From JAKORR01 sp964608495 (GTDB taxonomy: Bacteria > Armatimonadota > Zipacnadia > Zipacnadales > FEN-943): a stretch of DNA of 12,582 nt. The stretch spans positions 1 to 12,582 of the forward strand of contig CAZSOQ010000157.1 of the NCBI GenBank assembly GCA_964608495.1. The letters are read 5' to 3'. Positions 1 to 7,353 of this stretch are shown piece by piece. A program made the position numbers and the translations under genes. Below the pieces are notes generated by a model that worked only from the letters and a program-made list of their open reading frames with translations, ran no database searches and was not told the origin of the DNA. How positions within the stretch are numbered: position 1 is the first letter of the stretch; each line of letters begins with the position of its first letter.

Positions 1-66
1 GCTCTGTCGCCGCTTGGCTTGCCGACTTCGTCGGCCGCACCAAGCGGCTCCCTGGTGTCGGCGTGG
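1..66. repeat. 66-bp direct repeat, copy 1 (window edge)
   Basis: This copy matches 167-232 over 66 bases with one mismatch (G at 9 versus A at 175). Similarity continues weakly for about ten bases beyond it. It contains a nested inverted repeat: an outer 8-bp stem CCGCTTGG (10-17) with CCAAGCGG (40-47), and an inner 6-bp stem GCCGAC (21-26) with GTCGGC (30-35) around a TTC loop. The copy spacing is 166 bp, which is not a multiple of 3, and no frame gives a convincing protein. It is therefore most likely a non-coding structured repeat. The left end is cut by the window, so the array could be longer. Confidence 0.85.
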
Positions 67-104
67 GGCGAGTGGTGTCGCTAACCCGGGGAACCGACAG
101 GTGC

Positions 105-149
105 GCGGGGGAGACCCCTCTTTCAAACGCCAAGAGGGGCTTCCCCCGC
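105..149. repeat. Long imperfect inverted repeat (hairpin) between the direct repeats
   Basis: Arms GCGGGGGA (105-112) and TCCCCCGC (142-149) pair perfectly, and CCCCTCTT (115-122) pairs with AAGAGGGG (132-139). A 2x2 internal mismatch (113-114 and 140-141) separates the two stems, and the loop is 9 nt (123-131). This gives 16 paired bases in an 18-bp arm. It lies between the two 66-bp copies, so it is part of the 166-bp repeat period. It lacks a clear T-tract on either side, so a terminator role is possible but unsupported. A REP-like or structured RNA element fits equally well. Confidence 0.75.
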
Positions 150-166
150 ACCCCCTCCACCAGAAA

Positions 167-232
167 GCTCTGTCACCGCTTGGCTTGCCGACTTCGTCGG
201 CCGCACCAAGCGGCTCCCTGGTGTCGGCGTGG
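167..232. repeat. 66-bp direct repeat, copy 2
   Basis: This is the second copy of the repeat at 1-66, differing at one base. The nested hairpin is repeated at 176-213: outer stem 176-183 with 206-213, and inner stem 187-192 with 196-201. The remaining sequence up to the end of the GH117 pseudogene at 338 holds no gene that I can support. It contains only a weak 6-bp inverted repeat (GCCAAC 304-309 with GTTGGC 323-328, 13-nt loop) just past the pseudogene stop. That could be a poor terminator for the minus-strand gene, but no T-run follows it. Confidence 0.85.
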
Positions 233-337
233 CGCAAGCGGGGCCGGCGGTATCAGCGATTGCGCCCTGATGGATGATCCGAGCTAAGGGATTTGAGGCT
301 GGTGCCAACCACGGTGGCCCGAGTTGGCTTGAGTGTG

Positions 338-1418
338 CTAGGGCTTCTTCCGGCCGTACACGAGGTCTCTGACGTGGTCACTGGTGGAGAAGCGGACGAG
401 GTGGTCCCAGGGGAAGCTAATCTTGAAGGCGGTGGCATTGGGGCCGACGTGACACAGGCCCCAACGCAGGCCATCGAGGGGCCCGTGGATGTCGGTCAGG
501 TCGGGCCGGAAGGGTCCTGCAGCTTCCGGTGGATTGTGGACGTGGTATTTCGCCTCGAAGTTGATACCGTCGGGCGCCCACTGGATCGTGTTCTTCTCCG
601 GGCCCACGCTTGTGATGAGCGCGGCGATGCCTCCATTGTAGTGCCATAGGCAGGTCTCGTGGCCGCTGTTGGTGATGGGGTTGAGGGGGCTCTTGACGTA
701 GGGGCCTTCGGGGTGGTCGGCGATGGCGACGCCCCACCTTGAACCGTGCGTGAGGCGGCCCATCTGTTCGCCCTTGTAGTACAGGAAGAACCTGCCCTGA
801 TAGTACATCAGGCAGGGATCGTGAGTGTTCTGGCTATCGAAGCTGCCGTGGCTCTTGACGCGGAACTGGTCGTCCTCGGCGCCGTCCCATTCTCCGTCCT
901 TGGCCGGTTCCAGTATAGGCTCGGGAAGACGCCGCCAGGGCCCGTGCGGGGAGTCGGCCACGGCCATGGCGACACATTCGTGGTGCCGCCTCACGTAGGG
1001 GCTCTTGCCCGCCTGGTAGACCAGATAGTAGTTGCCCTCGTGGGCCAGGACCTCCGGCGTGAAGACGCTGCGCTCGTCGAACTCGCCCGCGGGGCCGGCA
1101 CCAACGGCCCTTCCCCGCTCGGCTCAGTTCACGCCGTCGGGGCTGGTGGCATACCAGACCTCGGCCAGGTCCCAGGGCCAGACCTTTAGCTCAGGGTCGT
1201 CGGTATAGCCATGGGATTCGCCGGTAGAGCGCGTATACCAGACGTAGTAACTGCCTCCCGCCCTGATGACGCTCGATGGGTCCCGGCGGCACACGCCCTC
1301 CTCGTAGCCCAGCCCGTTCGTTAACCGCCTCGTAGACGAACAGGCAGAAGAACTCACAGTCGAAGTCGAAGGCCGTGAACCTCTCGCTTGCGGCGCTCAC
1401 GTGTCTGCCGTCCATCAT
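338..1418 (-). pseudogene. Glycoside hydrolase family 117-like (GH43-like beta-propeller), disrupted
   Basis: The protein resembles GH117, a five-bladed beta-propeller family known for alpha-1,3-anhydro-L-galactosidases that act on neoagaro-oligosaccharides. The substrate here is unknown. Family-like segments in order are GYEEGVCRRDPSSV, YYVWYTRS, WPWDLAEVWYATSPDGVN, FDERSVFTPEVLAHEG, a TSV..EKNTIQWAPDGINF segment, HDPCLMYYQG and ITNSGHETC. Two lesions break it. AACG is tandemly duplicated on the minus strand (1315-1322), shifting the frame between YEAVN and GLGYEEG. A TGA at 1124-1126 sits after PDGVN, where the family has Trp; the same frame then continues to the stop at 338. Without the lesions it would encode about 358 aa, normal for GH117. 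ATG codons at 1418 and 1415 follow an AAGGAGG ribosome site; 1415 has the better spacing. No signal peptide is visible. The lesions could be real decay or sequencing error. Confidence 0.8.
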
Positions 1419-1968
1419 TCGCCTCCTTCGAGGGTTGCGGCGGTGTGATCTCGGCGAGCGACTGCACACCGGAAGGCCGTCCTCCCGGGACCCTCAGGGA
1501 TACACGGGTACCGTGTGCTCGATCCCGACCGTAGGTGTCGGGTCGCCGCTCCCGTCGCCTTCGCCGCCCCGGAGTCAGGTGCAGTATGGCAACTGCGCGC
1601 CGTTCGGGGTCAGCGCCACAAGCCGGGAAGCCAGGCGGGAGATGCGGGCGCGAGGCGAGGTCGGCGGTGCAAGGAAGCGAATAGAGCCTTCGAGACCGCG
1701 CCGGTCGCCGGCGCCCGGCAGAGAGGTACCCGGATGACATACCTCCCGCCTTGCGAGATGGCGGCCCTTCCAGGCCTTGTCGCAACGCGCCTGCAGATTC
1801 CGGTGACGCAGGCACAGCCAGTGCGTCAGTTCCACGTGCGGGACGGGTGGGCCTCCGGGCGATCGGGCCGGTGTTCTCGATGGCCAGCCCAGGGCGGGTA
1901 GGCGGAAGTGCCCGCGCGATGGGGCCCGCGATCAACAGCCTGAAGCCCGGTGCAGCGAGGAATCTGCC
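1419..1968. other. 550-bp divergent intergenic region
   Basis: This lies between the divergent starts of the GH117 pseudogene and the tandem nitrilase gene, so it should carry promoters for both. I cannot point to a convincing -35/-10 pair in either direction. Visible structures are a 15-bp inverted repeat ACACGG-GTA-CCGTGT (1502-1516) and a weak hairpin CCCGAC/GTCGGG (1524-1529 with 1537-1542). A long open frame runs antisense through this stretch, but its arginine- and proline-rich translation looks like no protein family and is best read as a GC-rich shadow. Confidence 0.6.
1502..1516. promoter_or_regulatory. 15-bp palindrome, possible operator
   Basis: ACACGG (1502-1507) and CCGTGT (1511-1516) form a perfect inverted repeat around GTA. 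It lies 84 bp upstream of the GH117 start and in the shared control region of two divergent genes, where a regulator site would be expected. No regulator gene lies in the window and no second copy was noticed, so operator function is a guess. Confidence 0.25.
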
Positions 1969-4245
1969 ATGACGCGATGTCGTGTTCCCGTTGCGGCGAT
2001 GTGCGTAGTGGTGCTGTGCGTCCCCGCACTAGCGGAGGACATGCAGAGGGTAACTTTCGACGGCCTGCCCGCGCAGGAACTCTTCGCCAACATCTGGGGC
2101 GACAAGCCCGTCGAGGTGCTGGCGAACGGCGCCGAGGACGGCGCGGGCCGAGAGGGCGCCGGGGGCCACATCAGGCTGCAGTTCGGCGACGAGACGCCCA
2201 ACAACCTGTCCTACTGGAGCCTGAAGCTCCCCGAGCCCGCGCCGATCATGCCGGCGATGGAGGGGATCTCGTTCTGGGTCAAGGCCAACGTGCCCGTGAG
2301 CATCAAGATCGGCATCGGGACCTTCGGGTTCATCTACCACGGGCCGGGCGTGCAGCCCTCGGAGGACTGGCAGCAGGTGACGGTGGCGCAGGCCTACGAC
2401 GAGCTGAAGGCGTGGTGCGCCCGCGGCGAGAGGAACGCCGAGGACGGGTTCGTGACGAACGTGATCGTGGCGATCGCGGGCACGAACAAGGCGCTGGCGG
2501 ACGTGTATGTGGATGACGTGGCCGTGGTGGGGGCGCAGGGCGTGAACCGGCTGATGGATGAGGAGGCGCGCAGGAGGCGGTTCAAGCGCATCCGGGCGAG
2601 TGTCGTCACCTTGCCCTGGAGCGACCAGGGGCGGTCGCTGGGGAGCGTGCTGGACCGGTTGGACGAGGCCGGCGCGGCGGGCTCGGACATCGTGTGCCTG
2701 CCGATGGAGTGCGTGAAGACCGAAGGGGAGACGATCCCGGGGCCCATCAGCCTGGCCATCGCGGCCAAGGCCAAGGAGCACGGGATGTACGTGATCGGCA
2801 ACCTGCGGGAGAGGGACGGGGGGAAGACCTTCGTCACGTCGTTCCTGTGCGACCGGCAGGGCGAGATCGTGGGCAAGTACCGCAAGTCGCACAAGATGCC
2901 GGACGAGGACATGGACCTGGGGGACGACCTGGCGGTGTTCGGGACCGACCTCGGGCCCGTGGCGATGCGGATCGGCAGCGATCGGTTCTTCGCGGACATT
3001 GACCACGTCTACACGGCGAAGGGCGCCCGGATGATCTTCTGGAGCCAGGAGCCGGAGCCGGTCGAGGATGAGTACAGCCAGGACATGCCGAGCGCGGGGC
3101 GGGCGTCGGACTACAACGTGTTCATCGCCTGCTCGCGCTATTCGCGGGCGGAGCCGGGCTGGATCACGAACCATTTCCCGCCCTACCGGGGAAGCCCGGT
3201 CGGGCGGTCGTACATCTGCAACCGCGAGGGGCAGCGAGTGGCCTGCACGACGCGGAAGGGCAGCGTGGCGACGGCCGTGATCCCGCTGGAGGAACTGCGC
3301 GGGCCGGGACGCGGGCCCAACAGGAACCCGGCCTTCTCGGTGCTGACCGAGCCGGTGAGGCTGCCGGAGCCGAGGGAATGGGCCAAGCGCAGGATCCGGG
3401 TGACGGCCATCGAGAACCACGTGGGGATCGAGGACCTGCTGGGGAAGCTGGACGAGGCCGGCCGGCTCGGGACGGACCTGGTGTGCACCTACGAGTTTGT
3501 GTGGATTCACGGCGGGCTGGCCGAGCAGGTCGAGGCGCAGACTGCGGCGGCCAGGGAGAACCTGCGCCGCGTGGCGGAGAAGGCCAGGCAGTGGAAGATG
3601 TACGTGCTGATCGCCGGGGTCATTGACCGCCTGGAGCGCAACGAGGCCATCGTGTACGGGCGAGACGGGCAGGAAGTGGGACGCTACTTCAAGATGGTCA
3701 AGACGCACGACGAGCAGATCGTGGGCGAGGACACGCCGATCATCGAGACGGACTTCGGGCGGATCGGGGCGCGGATCTGCGCGGACAACGCTCTGGTGGA
3801 GCTGGACCGGTGCTATGGGGTGAAGGGGGCGGACATCGTGTGCTTCCCCACGCAGGACTGGGGGCCGGACGCGCTGTACCGCAACCTGCGGGAGGTCTCG
3901 CGCTCGATGGACGCGCAGGTCTTCCACGTGCAGGCCACGCACTCGACCAGCGAGGTCATGCACCGGAGCCTGATCCTGGAGCCGACGGGGGTGCCCGTGG
4001 CGCGGACGGAGTACCGGAGCAGCGGGCTGACGACGGCGGTGATAGACCTGGAGAAGGACCGGCCGCTGAGGTACGTGCGGCAGTGGACGCCGCACGAGCC
4101 GAAGGGCTACCTGCCGGAGTACCAGGACACCGAGGTGCCTGAGGCGCGCAACGACCTGAAGGAGACGATCCTGAGACAGCGGCGGGCGGAGCTGTACCAG
4201 GTGCTGGCGCCGGAGAAGGCGGAAGAGACCGAGAAGGGGCAGTAA
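1969..4245 (+). CDS. Secreted tandem nitrilase-superfamily (carbon-nitrogen hydrolase) protein
   Basis: This 758-aa protein begins with a Sec-type signal peptide (hydrophobic residues 6-21, likely cleaved after PALA). Residues about 25-188 form a beta-rich domain like the carbohydrate-binding sandwiches found beside hydrolases. Two nitrilase-fold domains follow, about 207-440 and 470-705, each with the alpha-beta pattern of C-N hydrolases that cleave amides, nitriles or carbamoyl groups through Glu-Lys-Cys. Domain 2 keeps E509, K575 and C604 (GARICADNA). Domain 1 keeps E247 and K306 (YRKSHK) but has IGSD at 335-338 where the nucleophilic Cys is expected, so it is probably inactive. The last 50 residues are charged. 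The start has GAGG about 8 nt upstream. The gene is divergent from GH117 and convergent with the double-barrel GH. The amide substrate is unknown; the context suggests amide groups on glycans or their breakdown products, which is inference. Confidence 0.88.
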   Translation: MTRCRVPVAAMCVVVLCVPALAEDMQRVTFDGLPAQELFANIWGDKPVEVLANGAEDGAGREGAGGHIRLQFGDETPNNLSYWSLKLPEPAPIMPAMEGISFWVKANVPVSIKIGIGTFGFIYHGPGVQPSEDWQQVTVAQAYDELKAWCARGERNAEDGFVTNVIVAIAGTNKALADVYVDDVAVVGAQGVNRLMDEEARRRRFKRIRASVVTLPWSDQGRSLGSVLDRLDEAGAAGSDIVCLPMECVKTEGETIPGPISLAIAAKAKEHGMYVIGNLRERDGGKTFVTSFLCDRQGEIVGKYRKSHKMPDEDMDLGDDLAVFGTDLGPVAMRIGSDRFFADIDHVYTAKGARMIFWSQEPEPVEDEYSQDMPSAGRASDYNVFIACSRYSRAEPGWITNHFPPYRGSPVGRSYICNREGQRVACTTRKGSVATAVIPLEELRGPGRGPNRNPAFSVLTEPVRLPEPREWAKRRIRVTAIENHVGIEDLLGKLDEAGRLGTDLVCTYEFVWIHGGLAEQVEAQTAAARENLRRVAEKARQWKMYVLIAGVIDRLERNEAIVYGRDGQEVGRYFKMVKTHDEQIVGEDTPIIETDFGRIGARICADNALVELDRCYGVKGADIVCFPTQDWGPDALYRNLREVSRSMDAQVFHVQATHSTSEVMHRSLILEPTGVPVARTEYRSSGLTTAVIDLEKDRPLRYVRQWTPHEPKGYLPEYQDTEVPEARNDLKETILRQRRAELYQVLAPEKAEETEKGQ

Positions 4246-4264
4246 GCGCCGGAGAGGGCGCTTT
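4245..4264. terminator. Compact hairpin between convergent genes
   Basis: AGCGCC (4245-4250) pairs with GGCGCT (4257-4262) around GGAGAG and is followed by TT on the plus strand. It begins at the last base of the nitrilase stop codon and ends at the stop of the opposing GH gene. The stem is only 6 bp and the T-run is short, so it is a weak intrinsic terminator candidate, possibly bidirectional. Confidence 0.45.
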
Positions 4265-6969
4265 CAGGTTGCCCGGGCGGTGACGCGCGGGAGCCAGGCG
4301 TCGGTGTGGTAAGGCCGGCCGCGCCAGAGGTAGTAAAGGTCGGCATAGGGCCGCAGCCGCTCGCGCCGGCCGTCGTCGCGCGTGCCGGCCAGCTTCTGCG
4401 AGAAGGTCACCCGGTACTCCAGGCGCACCGTCTCGCCGGGGCCGATGGTTGCCGGCGGGCGCGGGCCAAGGGGCTCGGCCTGGACGACCCGCTCGGCGGT
4501 GGGGTCGGTGAAGACGTCGAGCACGCCGTCCTCGTAGACGAAAGCATAGCCGCCCGGGAAGTCGGCGTCGTTCTTCTCGGACAGGCGGAAGTGGCACTGG
4601 GTCATGGGCTCGTCCTCGAGGTTCGTGAACTCCACCACGGCGCGGTAGGGCTTCCCCGCGACTGCCTCGGGACAGGTGCGCTCGGGCCGGCGCGGATCGT
4701 AGCCGACGATGGGGAGCTCCTCGTCGAGGGCGGCTGTGAAGCGGTGCCTGGGGAGATACGGCGGGAAGGCCAGGACCGTGTCGCCCTTGGGCCGGCCGTT
4801 GATGTCTATTAGGCCCCATGGGCGCAGGAAGGGTTTGATGAAGTCGGGGTCGCTGGTGCCGATCCAGTAGCCGTCGAGGCGGAAGCCCTTGAGCTTGCCG
4901 GCCTCGTCGTAGTCGGGCCTGGCGCGGGCGGCCCAGCCCTTGCCGCCCCAGTGGTCGTTGAGGACGAAGTAGCGGGCGCCGGTGACCCAGGCGGGGTCGT
5001 ACATGCCCGGGCGCGGCGTGAGCAGGCTGCGCCAGCCGTCCAGGACCGTCTGGCGGTAGTGCTCGATCTCCTGCGGTGTGTAGGCGCGGCCCTCCCGGCG
5101 CCAGGCGGGGTCTTTGTCGGTGCTCTCGGGCAGGGGGAAGCAGGACCAGCCCTCGGTGACAAGGATGGGGATGTCCGGGTCGCCGCGCGAGGCCATCTCC
5201 TCGTGGCTCTCGAGGACCTGCTCCATGTCCACGTGGCAGCCGCGCGGGCCGTAGGCGTGGATGGCGAGGATCTCGAAGTTGCCGGCGGCGCCCGCGTCGT
5301 AGAGGGCCGAGACGTGGCTGCGGTCGGAGTAGCACAGGTTGCCGATGACCAGGCGGTTGCCCGGGTGAGCGCGCTTCATGCCGCGGTGGATGGCGCGGAT
5401 GGGGTCCATGTAGAAGAAGTGCCAGTCGGGGTAGTGGGGCCTGTAGGTGGCCGGGTCCACCAGGTCGCGCTCGTTGCCGCCTGTCTCGAAGAGGGTCACG
5501 CCATACTCCTCGCGGGCGTAGCGGCAGGCGGCCTTCGCCCAGCGCTCGAGGAGGCGGTGGTAGCGCTCGCGATCGGTGAAGCGGAACCGCTCGGCCCAGG
5601 GGTTGCCGAAGAAGTGGAGCTCGCAGAGGACGAAGGGCTGGGCGAGGACGTGATCGGCGGGCTTCACGCGCGAGAAGTCGTAGCGGGACGGGCCGTCGCC
5701 GGGGTCCTGGGGCTCGGTGTCGGCCCAGCCTATGCCGAAGGTGCCGACGTTGGCGCCGGTCTGGGCGGTGACCCGGCGGCGGACCTCGCGCGGCGGGCCC
5801 TGGTCGTCGCCGGGCTGGCCGGGGTCAACGCCCGGCGCGGCGAACCAGAGCATGAAGCCCTCGGGCACCCGGCCGCGGAGGGCCCTGGGCGCGGGCTCGT
5901 GCGCGGGAAGCTCGGCGGCCGTCCACGCCTTGCGCAGGTCGGCGAAGGCCTGGTAGCTCTCGCGCGGCGTGATGCTGGGGACGTTGCGGTCGCGGGAGCA
6001 AAGGCCGAAGTCGTGGCCCGTCTCGTCGTCGGCGGCCGGGAGATCGGTGAGGACGAGGTAGCTGGCCTGGAAGACCATATGGTACTCGGGCTTCGCCAGC
6101 TCGCGGAGGACGCGCCTGAGGTTGCGGGCCTTGGCCTGCTCGTCGCGGGTGTTCCAGCCGTACTCATTGAGCCACAGCTTCTTGTGGCCGTCGCCGTGGC
6201 GGACGAGGCAGCGGTAGGTGTCGTGGATGGCGCGCCAGTGCAACGGGTCGCCGTAGGGATGGATCGCGACGGCGTCGAAGTAGGGTTGCCCGCCGGCCTT
6301 GTAGACGTCCTCCAGGTAGCGCCATCCCTCGTTCACGCCCGAGTGGTAGTCCAGCCCGCCGATGGCGAGAACGCAGTCGGGGTCGCCCGCCTTCATGGCT
6401 GTGTACCAGCGCTTGAGCCAGGGCACGTAGGTGTGGGCCATGTGGCCGTTGGCGCAGTTGTCGTTGATCCAGCTACAGCCGTTGGGCTCGTTCCAGAACT
6501 CGTAGTACTTCACGCGGCCGCGGTAGCGGCGGGCGAGCGTTGTGAAGAACCGCTCGAACTGCGCCGCGTACTTGTCGTCGGGCGGGAAGCGGTAGCCGAT
6601 GCCGGGCTGCTTGGGCGCCTCGGGGGGCAGGGCCCAGTCGGGCGTGAGGCCCGTGTAGGCGAAGACCTCGAGGCCGCGGCGGCGGGCCTCGCGGACCTGG
6701 TGGTCAACATAGTCCCAGTGGAGCTCGCCGGGGCGCGGCTCGATGTCTATCCAGGCGAAGTTGGCCGGGACGCTGGTGCCGCCCATCGCCTTGATCCTGT
6801 CCATGCTGAGGCAGTCGAAGCGGCGGGCCTGCTCGTCGGGCAGATTGAGCCACTTGCCCCAGGTGATCCCGCAACCGTAGATGAAGGGGCGCGGGGTCCC
6901 GGCGGCGAGGGGGGGCACCGCGATGAGCAGCACCAGGGCCAGAAGAGGCTGGAGGCCGGCCGTTCCCAT
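4264..6969 (-). CDS. Secreted protein with two tandem GH-A-like TIM barrels and a C-terminal beta domain
   Basis: This 901-aa protein starts with a signal peptide (hydrophobic about 6-22). Barrel 1 (about 30-345) resembles clan GH-A hydrolases such as GH39/GH5-type. It has the acid/base motif EFWNEPNG (E161) and a probable nucleophile in LWLNEYGWN (E269). Barrel 2 (about 400-690) repeats the plan with FETGGNE (E500) and ILVTEGW (E606). The Glu-Glu spacings are 108 and 106 residues. Paired motifs include IDIEP/ADTEP, AIGGLDYHS/VIGNLCYSD and AIHPYG/AIHAYG, which supports ancient duplication. Residues about 740-901 form a beta-sandwich region (AVVEFTN, PGETVRLEYRVTF). It likely hydrolyses glycosidic bonds outside the cytoplasm; the substrate is not predictable. 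The start lies 6 nt after the RraB-like stop, and GGAG inside that gene serves as ribosome site, suggesting translational coupling. The family name is uncertain, especially for barrel 2. Confidence 0.85.
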   Translation of the reverse strand: MGTAGLQPLLALVLLIAVPPLAAGTPRPFIYGCGITWGKWLNLPDEQARRFDCLSMDRIKAMGGTSVPANFAWIDIEPRPGELHWDYVDHQVREARRRGLEVFAYTGLTPDWALPPEAPKQPGIGYRFPPDDKYAAQFERFFTTLARRYRGRVKYYEFWNEPNGCSWINDNCANGHMAHTYVPWLKRWYTAMKAGDPDCVLAIGGLDYHSGVNEGWRYLEDVYKAGGQPYFDAVAIHPYGDPLHWRAIHDTYRCLVRHGDGHKKLWLNEYGWNTRDEQAKARNLRRVLRELAKPEYHMVFQASYLVLTDLPAADDETGHDFGLCSRDRNVPSITPRESYQAFADLRKAWTAAELPAHEPAPRALRGRVPEGFMLWFAAPGVDPGQPGDDQGPPREVRRRVTAQTGANVGTFGIGWADTEPQDPGDGPSRYDFSRVKPADHVLAQPFVLCELHFFGNPWAERFRFTDRERYHRLLERWAKAACRYAREEYGVTLFETGGNERDLVDPATYRPHYPDWHFFYMDPIRAIHRGMKRAHPGNRLVIGNLCYSDRSHVSALYDAGAAGNFEILAIHAYGPRGCHVDMEQVLESHEEMASRGDPDIPILVTEGWSCFPLPESTDKDPAWRREGRAYTPQEIEHYRQTVLDGWRSLLTPRPGMYDPAWVTGARYFVLNDHWGGKGWAARARPDYDEAGKLKGFRLDGYWIGTSDPDFIKPFLRPWGLIDINGRPKGDTVLAFPPYLPRHRFTAALDEELPIVGYDPRRPERTCPEAVAGKPYRAVVEFTNLEDEPMTQCHFRLSEKNDADFPGGYAFVYEDGVLDVFTDPTAERVVQAEPLGPRPPATIGPGETVRLEYRVTFSQKLAGTRDDGRRERLRPYADLYYLWRGRPYHTDAWLPRVTARAT

Positions 6970-6975
6970 CGGGTC

Positions 6976-7353
6976 TCACTCCGGGGCCGGGGACTCGCCG
7001 GCCTTGGGGATCTCCAGACCACAGCCGTCGAAGTCGGCGCCATGCTCGTGGGCCAGAGAGACCATCGAGGCGGTCCACTGGTCCAGCGACTCCCGCGTCA
7101 CGGGCATGGGGCGGGTGCTGCCCGAGACGAGCCATAGCGGGTGGAAGAGGGTGCCGCGCTTGTGGACGGCGACGCTGTAGGCCCTCTGCCCGAGGGCGTC
7201 GGCAAGGGCTCTGGCGCGGTCGCGGTGCTTCACGTAGGAGAAGAAGTCCACTTCCACCTCGGTGCCCGGCACGAAACCGTTCCGGGCCAAGGCCTGCCAC
7301 ATCCGGGCGTTGGACTCGAGTTGGCGCTGCAAGGCGCCGGAAGCGTCGCCCAT
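6976..7353 (-). CDS. RraB-like protein (ribonuclease E inhibitor family)
   Basis: This 125-aa protein matches the RraB family in order and length. The N-terminal segment LESNARMWQAL is followed by the strand EVEVDFFSYV, then the RALADALGQRAYSVAV helix-strand, LVSGSTRPMPVT, and a C-terminal helix ending in HGADFDGCGLEI. In enterobacteria RraB binds RNase E and changes mRNA decay, but outside them the family's partners are largely unknown. It is predicted cytoplasmic, with no signal peptide. The ATG at 7353 is chosen because homology starts just after it. GGGAGG lies about 10 nt upstream. The open frame extends further to 7656, but that part is low in protein-like character. It heads a two-gene unit with the double-barrel GH. 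RNase E action here is inference. Confidence 0.72.
   Translation of the reverse strand: MGDASGALQRQLESNARMWQALARNGFVPGTEVEVDFFSYVKHRDRARALADALGQRAYSVAVHKRGTLFHPLWLVSGSTRPMPVTRESLDQWTASMVSLAHEHGADFDGCGLEIPKAGESPAPE

Noticed and set aside
1..232. CRISPR array
   Set aside because: Only two 66-bp copies with about 100 bp between them, the spacer itself forms a hairpin, and no cas gene is present.
1124..1126. Selenocysteine codon in the GH117 gene
   Set aside because: The position matches Trp in relatives, no Cys is expected there, and the gene has a second lesion.
1354..1935. 193-aa minus-strand frame in the divergent region
   Set aside because: Arg/Pro-rich with no recognisable domain; it overlaps the GH117 start and its ribosome site in another frame.
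2029..4095. 688-aa open frame antisense to the tandem nitrilase
   Set aside because: The translation is dominated by Arg, Pro, His and Val with no domain pattern; it mirrors a well-supported gene in GC-rich DNA.
4951..7137. 728-aa open frame antisense to the double-barrel GH
   Set aside because: Low-complexity Val/Ala/Gly-rich translation opposite a gene with clear catalytic motifs; a typical shadow frame.
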